19,311 nucleotides of DNA from positions 1 through 19,311 of the forward strand of contig JAFQCI010000078.1 of assembly GCA_017416505.1 (NCBI GenBank), given 5' to 3'. How positions within the stretch are numbered: position 1 is the first letter of the stretch; each line of letters starts with the position of its first letter. Of the stretch, positions 1-7,801 are shown piece after piece. The notes below the pieces were generated by a model. The model searched no databases, had not been told where the DNA came from, and saw nothing but the letters and a program-made list of their open reading frames with translations. Position numbers and translations under genes: made by a program. The stretch comes from Lachnospiraceae bacterium. GTDB lineage: Bacteria; Bacillota_A; Clostridia; Lachnospirales; Lachnospiraceae.

Positions 1-88
1 CATAATAATAAATTTCTTTTTCTTCTTCCTTTATCACATTTTTCCGCAATAAAAAATCAGTTATTATGCCGGATATTTTTTCACTCAT
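1..88 (-). CDS. agrB: AgrB-like accessory gene regulator, N-terminal fragment cut by the window edge
   Basis: The frame opens at ATG 88-86 and runs off the left edge after 29 codons. It reads MSEKISGIITDF, then LLRKNVIKEEEKEIYYY, and the last base fits a following glycine. This matches the usual opening of AgrB proteins: an amphipathic start, then a charged 'EEE.EIY.YG' stretch before the first membrane helix. AgrB is a membrane cysteine endopeptidase that processes the AgrD peptide into a cyclic quorum signal. The catalytic His and Cys lie outside the window, so the call rests on the N-terminus only. AAGGATG ends about 8 nt before the ATG and is a good ribosome site. Any agrD, agrC or agrA genes would lie beyond the left edge. 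An unrelated small membrane protein cannot be excluded. Confidence 0.55.
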   Translation of the reverse strand, partial: MSEKISGIITDFLLRKNVIKEEEKEIYYY

Positions 89-123
89 TTCATCACATCC
101 TTACCTGCATAATAACTGATTTT
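53..123 (-). promoter_or_regulatory. 17-bp perfect inverted repeat enclosing the agrB ribosome site and start codon
   Basis: Bases 53-69 (AAAATCAGTTATTATGC on the plus strand) are exactly repeated in inverse at 107-123. In the minus-strand transcript the 5' arm lies in the leader and the 3' arm inside the agrB coding region. The 37-nt loop holds AAGGATG and the ATG. An inner GGAT/ATCC pairing (71-74 with 97-100) would cover part of the ribosome site. The 3' arm runs into a U-rich stretch, so an attenuator role is also possible. The repeat is certain; its function is inferred. Confidence 0.7.
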
Positions 124-177
124 ATTCTTTTTTCAATACATGTGGCACACTTTGCACTCTCCTAGGCACGGTTTGCA
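119..177 (-). promoter_or_regulatory. Direct repeats with 21-bp period upstream of a -10 box: LytTR (AgrA-type) operator candidate
   Basis: Plus-strand GGCACACTTTGCA (144-156) and GGCACGGTTTGCA (165-177) match at 11 of 13 positions and are exactly 21 bp apart, so they lie on the same face of the helix. Family knowledge: LytTR response regulators such as AgrA bind two short direct repeats with about this period, next to promoters that lack a good -35. Here TAAAAT (124-119 on the minus strand) could be the -10 box, 19 bp beyond the nearer repeat, and no -35 is apparent. A second possible promoter, TTGACC (211-206) with TACTAA (187-182) at 18-bp spacing, lies farther upstream. Confidence 0.45.
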
Positions 178-308
178 AAATTTAGTAGAATTTTTTTCTT
201 GACTTGGTCAAATATCCAAAAAAGAAAAACAACCTGATAGTCATAGATTCATTCTGCTAGTTGCATATTTCTAACAAATAAATCTACTTCTGCCAAGTTG
301 TTTTTCCC

Positions 309-359
309 TTACACTACTGCTTCAATAATCACTTTATCTCCCACTATGATTTCATGTAC
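309..359 (-). pseudogene. Out-of-frame remnant of a PD-(D/E)XK nuclease C-terminus
   Basis: Just past the stop of the AAA ATPase gene, in another frame, the minus strand reads VHEIIVGDKVIIEAVV followed by TAA at 311-309. As I recall the family, this is the conserved last strand of the DUF1703-type nuclease domain that normally ends these AAA ATPase-nuclease proteins. Extending the frame upstream adds KAG, which also fits the family. An internal deletion with a frame change is the simplest reading. Confidence 0.65.
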
Positions 360-1509
360 CCCTGCTTTGCATATCTGCCGTTGATAAATACAGATTATAT
401 AACCACGTTTCAAAAATACGATTTGCAATCAAAAGCAAACCATTTTGATTCCTCACAAACCCGAACATGGTAGCAATATTCATAGAAGATTCATAATAAT
501 TATAAACAATGGATTTCCCTGTAAAAAGCAAAGAATGTAACATATCATTCAGTTCAGGATAACTTACCAGCTTTTCACTAAGTGACTCAAACAATGTATT
601 ATGTTCTGCTAAGACCATCTTTACCGCTTCATGAAAGCCATTCCTTGTCCATGCTTCTTTTTTCGAACCGAAGCCTTCCTTTACACTGATATCTTCATCC
701 ATCAACTGACATAATCTTGAAACTAAAAAAGGATATCCCGAAGTATAATCAAACAGCAACTTTGCCATTTCATCTACCTTCATTCCCGTATGATAATCCC
801 CTTCATATTCCTGTAACATCCCGGCGATTCCATCCTTCGAAAAACTCATATCTACCTTAAAATCTGCTGCAATATTCCATGGACTATTATATTTATGTTC
901 CTCATCCAAACGTATTCTGCGTTTTAAATTTTTCACATCATATACCCCCGCCAAAATGACGGATTGAAACGTCGTCTGCTGAAACCGCTTAATATACTGG
1001 GCGCGAAGTTGCGCAAGAAAATCCATAAACACCTGATTGTTGGTTGCACTGTCCACCTCATCAATCATCAACACGATTGGCTTATGAGAAGCCGCACAAA
1101 TATCACTCAATTCCTCAAATAATTCTTTTAGTGTGAAAAAATCATTTCTAACATCTGCACTCTTTTTCAGTGCATCTAAAGCTACTTCAAACTCCTCATT
1201 CATTACCGGTCGATTCATTTTTAAAGCCCTGAAAAAAGAACTGGCAAAGGCACTGGAAAATACATTTCCATCCTTAAATTTCGCATCATCAAAAGTCTGA
1301 AAATCCATCCATACAACATAATAATCATTCTGCAAATATCGTTGCAATGCCATAAGCGTTGTTGTTTTTCCATACTGCCTTGCCCTGTTTATGGTAAAAT
1401 ATTTCCCAGAGTCCACTAAACTTTTAATTTCCTTTAACCGGTCACTAATATCCACCATGTAATGCTCCTCAGGAATACAAGCCGCTGTTGTATTAAAAAC
1501 CTTTTGCAT
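352..1509 (-). CDS. AAA-ATPase-like protein, C-terminal nuclease domain deleted
   Basis: A 385-residue P-loop ATPase of the AAA-ATPase_like group common in Clostridia and Bacteroidetes. The N-terminus (FNTTAACIPEEHYMVDI) is the family's typical opening. The Walker A variant is RQYGKTTTL (44-52), Walker B is VLMIDEVD (146-153), and a winged-helix-like region follows from about 240. Full-length relatives carry roughly 150 more residues forming a PD-(D/E)XK nuclease. Here the protein stops soon after the 'FET.LYN.YLS' segment, and the last nuclease strand survives out of frame downstream, so this is probably a broken gene. AAAGGAG lies 8 nt before the ATG. It follows murI by 35 bp in the same direction, so it may be cotranscribed. 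Biological role unknown; the family is often multicopy. Confidence 0.8.
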   Translation of the reverse strand: MQKVFNTTAACIPEEHYMVDISDRLKEIKSLVDSGKYFTINRARQYGKTTTLMALQRYLQNDYYVVWMDFQTFDDAKFKDGNVFSSAFASSFFRALKMNRPVMNEEFEVALDALKKSADVRNDFFTLKELFEELSDICAASHKPIVLMIDEVDSATNNQVFMDFLAQLRAQYIKRFQQTTFQSVILAGVYDVKNLKRRIRLDEEHKYNSPWNIAADFKVDMSFSKDGIAGMLQEYEGDYHTGMKVDEMAKLLFDYTSGYPFLVSRLCQLMDEDISVKEGFGSKKEAWTRNGFHEAVKMVLAEHNTLFESLSEKLVSYPELNDMLHSLLFTGKSIVYNYYESSMNIATMFGFVRNQNGLLLIANRIFETWLYNLYLSTADMQSRGT

Positions 1510-1544
1510 TTTTCACACTCCTTTCAGTAGTTTACTCACGCCCT

Positions 1545-2348
1545 CTAAAAATTCTCAATATTAATGGCTTCGATATGCTCCACCTGCAAAGGCAGCACCC
1601 TATCTGCAAAGTTCACAAACTTATCCTTCCCATCCGATACATAATATTCATACCGGCTGGCTTCCTCTTTCTGATTCCTCATGCCCTTTTCCTCCAGCAA
1701 TGCCTTTAACGACTTTGCAGTTTCATAAGCAGGATTTACCAGTTTCACTCCCTCACCCATATATCTTCCGATGGCATTTCGAATCAGCGGATAATGAGTA
1801 CATCCTAAAATCAAAGCATCGATATCGTACTCCTTTAATTCCTGCAGATATCTTCCTACGATATCATCCGTCACCCTGTCCTCGATAAGCCCCTCTTCCA
1901 CCAAAGGCACAAACAATGGACAAGCCTTACTTACCACCGTAATAGATGGATCTATGGTACGAATATAGGAATTATACTTTCCACTTTTAATGGTAGCCTG
2001 CGTTCCAATAATTCCAATATGATGATTTTTAGTAAATTCCACTGCCATTTTAGCACCGGGACGTACCACATCAATCACAGGAACATCCACTTCACTCTGG
2101 ATTTCATCTAAAACCAAAGCACTTACAGTATTACAGGCAACCACGATAGCCTTCACATCTTTAGAAGTCAGAAAACGCACAATCTGACTAGAATACTTCA
2201 ATATAGTGTCCTTTGACTTTCCACCATAAGGAACCCTTGCAGTATCACCAAAATATACGATGTTCTCATTTGGAAGCTGGCGGATGATTTCCCTTACTAC
2301 CGTAAGCCCGCCCACTCCGGAATCAAATACACCGATGGGAGCATCCAT
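1545..2348 (-). CDS. murI: Glutamate racemase
   Basis: Converts L-glutamate to D-glutamate for peptidoglycan in the cytoplasm. Numbered from the ATG at 2348 (267 residues), the family signatures are clear: GVFDSGVGGLT near the start with Asp9-Ser10, the first catalytic cysteine in ACNT (Cys72), and the second in LGCTHYPL (Cys183 with His185). Length is normal. I chose ATG 2348 because GGAG lies 6 nt upstream and the protein then begins MDAPIGVFDSG, as relatives do. A TTG at 2378, with GAGGG 7 nt upstream, would add ten residues and is a real alternative. The gene follows ddl by about 32 bp (2 bp with the TTG start), so the two wall-precursor genes form an operon, with the truncated AAA gene behind them. 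Confidence 0.95.
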   Translation of the reverse strand: MDAPIGVFDSGVGGLTVVREIIRQLPNENIVYFGDTARVPYGGKSKDTILKYSSQIVRFLTSKDVKAIVVACNTVSALVLDEIQSEVDVPVIDVVRPGAKMAVEFTKNHHIGIIGTQATIKSGKYNSYIRTIDPSITVVSKACPLFVPLVEEGLIEDRVTDDIVGRYLQELKEYDIDALILGCTHYPLIRNAIGRYMGEGVKLVNPAYETAKSLKALLEEKGMRNQKEEASRYEYYVSDGKDKFVNFADRVLPLQVEHIEAINIENF

Positions 2349-2380
2349 TTTTTTCTCCATATCAAGCAAATTATTCAATC

Positions 2381-3442
2381 TTATTCCCTCTCTAAACTTA
2401 AATCAAGTAATGTCTGAACCAATTCCTTTTTGTCTACGCCTTTTGCACCCCAAAGCATTGGATACATACTAATAGAGGTAAATCCCGGCATAGTGTTAAT
2501 CTCATTAAATACTACTTCATTAGTATCCTTTTCCAGGAAAAAGTCCACTCGGGATAGTCCAAATCCATCCACAGCCTTGAAAATTTCCACTGCTGCCTTT
2601 TGAATTTCCTCTGTCTTTCCTTCTGGAAGTTCAGGGTCAATGACGGTCTTGGATTCCTGGTTATTATATTTTGCATCAAAATCATAGAAAGCTGCATTAG
2701 AAGCCGCCAATACTTCCCCTACGCTGGCAGCTTTCACTTCATTGCCGCCTAATACTGCACATTCCAACTCTCTTCCTATGATGGTTTCTTCCACCAATAC
2801 CTTCTTATCATGACAGAAGGCTTCCTCAATGCTTACCACCAATTCCTCCCTGTTGTTCGCCTTGGAAACACCCTTAGAAGAACCTGCATTGGAAGGCTTT
2901 ACAAACACAGGATAAGAAAATGCTTCTTCAATCTTAGCAATTACTGCATCTTTTCCCTTCCAGTCACCCTTTCGGATTCCAATATACTTCGCCTGACGAA
3001 TATTTAAGGTATCCACCACGATTTTCGTATATAACTTATCCATGGAAACGCTGGAAGCCAATACACCACAACCTACATATGGAATCTTAGCAAGCTCCAG
3101 TAATCCCTGAACGGTTCCATCTTCTCCATACAAACCATGCAATACAGGAAATACCACATCAATCTTCTTAGAACTTATGCTATCTCCCTCTTTTATAATA
3201 AGCTCTTTTCTGGTAGCATCCGGTGAAATTACGGCACTTATCTTAGAATCTCTCCAGGTTCCATCCTGAATCTGTTTCACAGAATCTACTTTTAGCCATT
3301 GTCCCTGCTTTGTAATTCCTACAAAAGTCATGTCATATTTTTCTGTGTCAACGCTTTCAATTACTGTCACTACTGAAATACAGGACACTTCATGCTCTGA
3401 AGACTGTCCGCCAAAAAGAACTACAAGATTTTTCTTTTCCAT
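2381..3442 (-). CDS. ddl: D-alanine--D-alanine ligase
   Basis: ATP-grasp ligase joining two D-alanines for the peptidoglycan stem peptide. Numbered from ATG 3442 (353 residues): FGGQSSEHEVS (10-20) is the N-terminal substrate/nucleotide motif; KPSNAGSSKGV (182-192) is the glycine-rich ATP loop; FYDFDAKY (252-259) is the omega loop; RVDFF (298-302) and FNEINTMPGFT (312-322) supply metal ligands. The Tyr-Asp-Phe-Asp-Ala-Lys-Tyr loop is of the ordinary Ddl type, not the VanA/VanB ligase type, so D-Ala-D-Ala is expected. The frame could extend to 3520, but that would cross the terminator of the gene upstream, and a GGGAAGGA ribosome site sits before ATG 3442. First gene of the ddl-murI cluster. 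Confidence 0.96.
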   Translation of the reverse strand: MEKKNLVVLFGGQSSEHEVSCISVVTVIESVDTEKYDMTFVGITKQGQWLKVDSVKQIQDGTWRDSKISAVISPDATRKELIIKEGDSISSKKIDVVFPVLHGLYGEDGTVQGLLELAKIPYVGCGVLASSVSMDKLYTKIVVDTLNIRQAKYIGIRKGDWKGKDAVIAKIEEAFSYPVFVKPSNAGSSKGVSKANNREELVVSIEEAFCHDKKVLVEETIIGRELECAVLGGNEVKAASVGEVLAASNAAFYDFDAKYNNQESKTVIDPELPEGKTEEIQKAAVEIFKAVDGFGLSRVDFFLEKDTNEVVFNEINTMPGFTSISMYPMLWGAKGVDKKELVQTLLDLSLERE

Positions 3443-3480
3443 GATTTTAAATTCCTTCCCTAATCTATTCATATAGAAAC

Positions 3481-3498
3481 GTGCGCCACAAGGTGCAC
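3481..3498 (-). other. Short hairpin in the ddl leader
   Basis: GTGCGCC and GGTGCAC flank a 4-nt ACAA loop on the plus strand (seven pairs, one G-U). It lies between the upstream terminator and the ddl ribosome site. It may be part of the leader or the base of the terminator region; no function can be assigned. Confidence 0.35.
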
Positions 3499-3502
3499 CA
3501 TG

Positions 3503-3540
3503 AAAAACAGACGGCGTCAACCGCCGCCTGCCTGTTTTTT
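3503..3540 (-). terminator. Rho-independent terminator after phosphoglucomutase
   Basis: On the minus strand, AAAAACAG and CTGTTTTT form the base and CGGCG/CGCCG the upper stem, with a small bulge, ending in a T run. It starts about 16 bp beyond the phosphoglucomutase stop. The A-rich opposite side would let it work in both directions. Confidence 0.7.
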
Positions 3541-3555
3541 ATTTATAATTACGTA

Positions 3556-5289
3556 TTACAGCATCTTATCAATCATTGCAAGAACTTCTTTTCCTAATTC
3601 TTCTGAAAGAGCCTTTGCATCTTCTAAGTTCTCACCCTTCACACCATAGTAGAATTTTACCTTTGGTTCAGTACCGGAAGGTCTTACACATAACCACGCA
3701 TCGTCAGAAAGGTCATAATATAATACATTAGAAGCAGGAAGTCCTGTAGGAGTTACCTTACCTGTCTTCATATCCTTAATGGTATCCAACTGATAATCTC
3801 TTGCAGAAAGAACTTCATATTTACCAATCTTAGCAGGTGTGTTTTCTCTTAATGTGCTTAAGATTTCCTGAATCTTCTCTAAGCCTTCAATACCCTTTAA
3901 GGTAATAGTCTGGATATCATCAATATAATAACCATACTTTTCATACATTTCAATCATGGCATCCCATAAAGTCTTGCCCTGAGTACGATAATAAGCTGCT
4001 GCCTCACAAAGTGCCATAGTAGCAACGATAGCATCCTTATCCCTTGCATGAGTACCAATTAAGCATCCATAACTTTCTTCAAATCCGAACAGATATTGTC
4101 CCTTTCCACTTTGTTCGAAGTTCAAAATCTGCTGTCCGATAAACTTAAATCCTGTTAATACTTCAATTAACTTCACACCATAATGCTTTGCAATGGCATC
4201 GGTTAAATTCGTAGTAACGATGGTCTTAATTAAAGCTCCATCCTCTGGCAATCCGTACAAATCCTGTCTTTGTCCGATTTCATAATCTGCCAGCAATGCA
4301 CCTGACATATTACCGGTTAAAGTAATATATTCTCCGGAATTGGTATCCTTTACATAAACACCAAGACGGTCTGCATCCGGGTCAGTCGCTAATACTAAAT
4401 CTGCATTTACTTCCTGGGCTAATTCCAAAGCAAGCTTAAATGCCTTCTTATCTTCTGGATTTGGATAATCTACGGTTGGGAATTCCCCATCTGGTAATTC
4501 CTGTTCCTTTACTACATAAACATTTTCAAAACCTAATTCCTTTAACACTCTTCTGGCAGGAATGTTTCCTGTTCCATGAAGTGGAGTATAAACGATTTTT
4601 AAATCTTTTCCTACTGCCTTAATGCTGTCCCAATGAATGACCTGTTTCTTTAATTCTTCAATGTATTTATCATCGATTTCAGCACCAATTACCTGGTAAA
4701 GTCCTGCTGCCACTGCATCTTCTTCCTTCATGGTTTTGCAGGCTGCATAATCTGTCACTGCCTTTACTTCTCCCATAATTCCCTTATCATGAGGAGGGGT
4801 AATCTGAGCGCCATCTTCCCAGTATACCTTGTATCCGTTATATTCTGGAGGATTATGGCTTGCGGTAATGTTAATACCTGCTACACAACCTAATTCTCTT
4901 ACTGCAAAAGATAATTCCGGTGTTGGGCGTAATGATTCGAAAATATATACCTTAATTCCGTTTGCTGCAAGGCAAAGTGCTGCTTCCTTTGCAAATTCCG
5001 GTGACATTCTTCTGGAATCGTAAGCAATGGCAACACCCTTATCGGTCTTAGCCTGCTTTTTAATGTAATTTGCAAGACCCTGAGTTGCCTTACGCACCAC
5101 ATAGATATTCATACGATTGATACCTGCACCAATGATTCCTCTTAATCCGGCAGTACCAAACTCTAAATCTGTATAGAATCTTTCCTTAATTTCATTCTCA
5201 TCTTCCTTAATAGAAGCAAGTTCCTTTTTCGTTTCTTCATCGAAGCATGGATTTGTCAACCATTCTTCATACATCTTCTTGTAGTCCAT
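3556..5289 (-). CDS. pgcA: Phosphoglucomutase / phospho-sugar mutase
   Basis: Interconverts glucose-6-phosphate and glucose-1-phosphate (alpha-D-phosphohexomutase superfamily), feeding nucleotide-sugar and envelope glycan synthesis. All four active-site loops are present in the 577 residues: TASHNPPEYNGYK with the phosphorylated Ser144; DPDADR (303-308) for magnesium; GFEESYG (402-408) for sugar recognition; and RPSGTEPK (536-543) for phosphate binding. Length fits the longer Firmicute PgcA type rather than GlmM (about 450). The start has a perfect AGGAGG (5300-5295 on the minus strand) 5 nt before the ATG. A terminator follows. Phosphomannomutase activity is possible because the family is often bifunctional; the symbol follows Bacillus use. 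Confidence 0.93.
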   Translation of the reverse strand: MDYKKMYEEWLTNPCFDEETKKELASIKEDENEIKERFYTDLEFGTAGLRGIIGAGINRMNIYVVRKATQGLANYIKKQAKTDKGVAIAYDSRRMSPEFAKEAALCLAANGIKVYIFESLRPTPELSFAVRELGCVAGINITASHNPPEYNGYKVYWEDGAQITPPHDKGIMGEVKAVTDYAACKTMKEEDAVAAGLYQVIGAEIDDKYIEELKKQVIHWDSIKAVGKDLKIVYTPLHGTGNIPARRVLKELGFENVYVVKEQELPDGEFPTVDYPNPEDKKAFKLALELAQEVNADLVLATDPDADRLGVYVKDTNSGEYITLTGNMSGALLADYEIGQRQDLYGLPEDGALIKTIVTTNLTDAIAKHYGVKLIEVLTGFKFIGQQILNFEQSGKGQYLFGFEESYGCLIGTHARDKDAIVATMALCEAAAYYRTQGKTLWDAMIEMYEKYGYYIDDIQTITLKGIEGLEKIQEILSTLRENTPAKIGKYEVLSARDYQLDTIKDMKTGKVTPTGLPASNVLYYDLSDDAWLCVRPSGTEPKVKFYYGVKGENLEDAKALSEELGKEVLAMIDKML

Positions 5290-5326
5290 TCTGTCCTCCT
5301 AAAATCTTTCTTACTTATTTTTATCA

Positions 5327-5350
5327 AAAACACCAAAGAGTGCTTTTTAA
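5327..5350 (-). terminator. Possible weak terminator hairpin
   Basis: On the minus strand an A-run with GCAC pairs with GTG and a T-run across a TCTTTG loop, with one bulged base. It lies between the PEGA lipoprotein gene and the phosphoglucomutase ribosome site. It is short and A/T-rich, so readthrough into the next gene is likely. Confidence 0.35.
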
Positions 5351-5363
5351 TTGCATATTTAAT

Positions 5364-5389
5364 GTTACTGTTCACACATGAACAGTAAC
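5364..5389 (-). repeat. 26-bp palindrome, copy A
   Basis: An 11-bp perfect stem with a 4-nt loop. The core is CTGTTCACACATGAACAG, with outer arms GTTA and TAAC. It starts 4 nt after the lipoprotein stop codon and has no T run, so it does not look like a simple terminator. A second copy lies at 7802-7827 in the same position relative to another gene. Confidence 0.85.
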
Positions 5390-5392
5390 TAT

Positions 5393-6541
5393 TTAATTAC
5401 TTTCTGTATCAGAATTTGAGTTTTCTTCCTCGCTGTCTGCTTCCTCTGTATCTTCCGCAGTAGAACTCTTCTTTTCAGTACTACTTTCGGAATCCTCCTT
5501 TGAATCCGACTCCTCCGTAGATTTCTCTACACTGGTAGTTGCCTCCTCATTCTTGTCTTCCTCAGCAAGGTCTACTTTATATATAATATAAGGAGTGTCA
5601 ATTGTCAATGTATCATTGAAATTTTCATAACCATCCCTGGTAATTTTTATCTGATGCTTACCATAGGATAAAGCAATTTCCTCCTTAATGTCAACACTTT
5701 TTCCATCAATCCAGACTTTTGCATCCTCTACCTGCACCTTAATCTTCACCACACCGGTTTTATTCGGTAAAATCTGAATATCCGAAAGATTAACCTTGGT
5801 TTCTTCATAAGGAGAAATCACAATTTTCTTACTACCACTATAGTCGCCCTTCGATATTACCATTTCATAGGTACCTTCTGCAATAGAAAGTTTCATATCT
5901 TCTTCCACCGGAAAGCTTTCCTTCCCAATCGAAACCATTCCGCCGATATAAGTATCGTAATTTTCCAAAATCAAAAATCCATGAGCCTGCTCCACCACAA
6001 TAGAGCAAAGCTTTCCGTTTACTCCTCTGGCAGTAATCACGTCACTAGAATCCAATTCCTCAAACTTTAACATACCCTTACTACCGGTTAAAAATACTGC
6101 ATCCGAATACTTATAAAGTTCCCCGGCAATTTCAATGGATTTATTATCCTTGTCCCAGGAAAATTTCTGAATATTCTTTAATTCAAAACAATCACCACTT
6201 ATTGTCATGGTTTGAATCTTATCTGACTCTTCCTGATATTCCACCTCAAAAATCTGTCCTAATTCCACCTGTCCAATCGAGATAATTTTTCCGTACTGAT
6301 TCTTTAAATCCACACCACCGGAATAAAATAATTTTATTTCCTCATCACTTTTCACATCAATAAATGTCAATACATTGGAACTTAAATCCTTAGAAATCAA
6401 AGTTCCCAAAAAGCTAACCGGAGTGGCTTCTTCTATTACGATTTCTTCCTGCGTCGTAGTTTCCTTCTTACGACTTTCGCCACATCCGGCTAAGAACAAA
6501 GAAATCAAAAGAATACATAATAGTAAATAAGTCTTTTTCAC
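5393..6541 (-). CDS. PEGA-domain lipoprotein
   Basis: Predicted membrane-anchored surface lipoprotein, 382 residues from the GTG at 6541. The start MKKTYLL leads a hydrophobic stretch ending in the lipobox LAGC (lipidated Cys20). The middle is beta-rich. Two PEGA-like repeats follow at about 200-256 and 262-324; the second is clear, with VWIDGKSVDI and YGKHQIKITRDGYENF. From about 327 the tail is made mostly of Ser, Glu, Thr, Asp and Lys, typical of a flexible exposed segment. The GTG was chosen because GGAGG lies 5 nt before it; the ATG at 6553 lacks a ribosome site. PEGA domains occur in surface proteins, often beside kinases or wall enzymes; no reaction is known or implied. Confidence 0.85.
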   Translation of the reverse strand: MKKTYLLLCILLISLFLAGCGESRKKETTTQEEIVIEEATPVSFLGTLISKDLSSNVLTFIDVKSDEEIKLFYSGGVDLKNQYGKIISIGQVELGQIFEVEYQEESDKIQTMTISGDCFELKNIQKFSWDKDNKSIEIAGELYKYSDAVFLTGSKGMLKFEELDSSDVITARGVNGKLCSIVVEQAHGFLILENYDTYIGGMVSIGKESFPVEEDMKLSIAEGTYEMVISKGDYSGSKKIVISPYEETKVNLSDIQILPNKTGVVKIKVQVEDAKVWIDGKSVDIKEEIALSYGKHQIKITRDGYENFNDTLTIDTPYIIYKVDLAEEDKNEEATTSVEKSTEESDSKEDSESSTEKKSSTAEDTEEADSEEENSNSDTESN

Positions 6542-6646
6542 ATTATCCTCCATTTCGTGACTCTGATTTTTGCTTCGCCCATCGGACTTTCCTGAAAAAA
6601 CCGATATGTTACTGTCTACATTACCAATGAAACAAAAACTGTTACT

Positions 6647-6675
6647 ATTATACTATTCTTTTGACAAAATATCAA
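6647..6675 (-). promoter_or_regulatory. Sigma-A type promoter for the PEGA lipoprotein gene
   Basis: TTGATA (6675-6670) and TATAAT (6652-6647) on the minus strand are separated by exactly 17 bp. This leaves a leader of about 100 nt before the GTG start, containing a short CGGTT-type hairpin (ATCGG/CCGAT around 6589-6607). Confidence 0.6.
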
Positions 6676-6716
6676 ATACTAACTCTTCGTGCTACTACAG
6701 TTACACACAATTTTCC

Positions 6717-7694
6717 TTAAAAATAATCTGCTTCAAATTCCTCTAAAAATCTCTTTTTCTCTTTTTCTCCCTGAATTACCTGCTGCATTTTTTCAATATT
6801 TTTCGGCGGAATCCAGGTCTTTCTTCCATTCATATACCGATTGGTAATCTTCCAAAACTTCTCCGGGTAAGATAACATATAATATAAATATAAATAATCC
6901 TCTTTCCTTAACCGACTTTCCTTGGAATAAGCATTTAATATATTCTTTCTAACATAACTGGAATAATTATTCTTCTCCAAAGCCTTTCTTAAAAAATGAT
7001 ATAAATCCGTCAATTGGTTTCCATACTGCATTTTCTCAAAATTAATGGTATAGGGGATTTTATCCTTAAAGATTACATTATGCTGATTATAATCTCCATG
7101 ACAAATCCCTTCCCTGCTCCCCTTGGTAGTCTGTTCCAACTCACTCAGTTTTTTTCTCGTTTCCTCACCTTGCTGATAAAAATAATCTACATTTGCCAAA
7201 AATAAGTTTTCAAATTCATTTTTTGCATTTAAGGAACGAATATAATTTTTTACTCTCTTACATTCCTGATTTCTACGCTGCATTACGAAAGACAAACTTT
7301 CCCATTCTTTTCGTTCCCATAAATCACTGATTTTCATAAAACTTTGATGCAACTTTCCAAGATTGCCCGCTGCAATCTTCATATCCTCTATATTCTTTAA
7401 ATTACATTCTTTTCCCTCATAGTATTCCTTCAAGGTATATGCGTTCTGATATTTATCAAAAGCAAGATACTCCTCCTCCTTTGTAAGAACAGGAGCATCT
7501 ACATAAAGAAACCCTTCCTCCTTCAGCTTATTTTTAATTTTAGCCTCCAAATCCAGCTTTCCTACAGAGCCTTCATACTCTCTTAAAAGTTTTAATCCTT
7601 TTGAAGTATACAGAATATACCCTCCTCGTCCCCGAAGAATTTTCTCCACTTCAAAATCATACTGCTCATATACCTCTCTCAGTTTTTCCAGCAA
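6717..7694 (-). CDS. CotS-like spore coat kinase family protein
   Basis: A 325-residue member of the aminoglycoside-phosphotransferase/choline-kinase fold, closest to the CotS/YutH spore coat group. CHGDYNQHNV (198-207 from the chosen start) is the catalytic loop, with the likely catalytic Asp201 and Asn203. LYHFLRKALEKNN is a characteristic later helix. The residue that normally binds metal in the 'DF' motif is Asn (TINFEK, Asn218), which could weaken or change catalysis. The start is TTG 7694: GGAGG lies 8 nt upstream, while the upstream TTG at 7709 has none. It follows the sipL-like gene by about 140 bp, consistent with a sporulation role. Substrate unknown. Confidence 0.8.
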   Translation of the reverse strand: MLEKLREVYEQYDFEVEKILRGRGGYILYTSKGLKLLREYEGSVGKLDLEAKIKNKLKEEGFLYVDAPVLTKEEEYLAFDKYQNAYTLKEYYEGKECNLKNIEDMKIAAGNLGKLHQSFMKISDLWERKEWESLSFVMQRRNQECKRVKNYIRSLNAKNEFENLFLANVDYFYQQGEETRKKLSELEQTTKGSREGICHGDYNQHNVIFKDKIPYTINFEKMQYGNQLTDLYHFLRKALEKNNYSSYVRKNILNAYSKESRLRKEDYLYLYYMLSYPEKFWKITNRYMNGRKTWIPPKNIEKMQQVIQGEKEKKRFLEEFEADYF

Positions 7695-7801
7695 CCTTCT
7701 CCCCTCCAATTAAAACTATTAGATTTCTATCATCTACCTTCGAATTCATCCTCAATCATTCATGACATATCATATAAATTTTTTCGAATATGGCGGTTTA
7801 A

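Noticed and set aside
2381..3442. Vancomycin-resistance type ligase
   Set aside because: The omega loop FYDFDAKY is of the ordinary D-Ala-D-Ala type, and no vanH or vanX genes are nearby.
3443..3520. N-terminal extension of Ddl by 26 residues
   Set aside because: It crosses the terminator and leader hairpin and lacks family similarity; the ribosome site points to ATG 3442.
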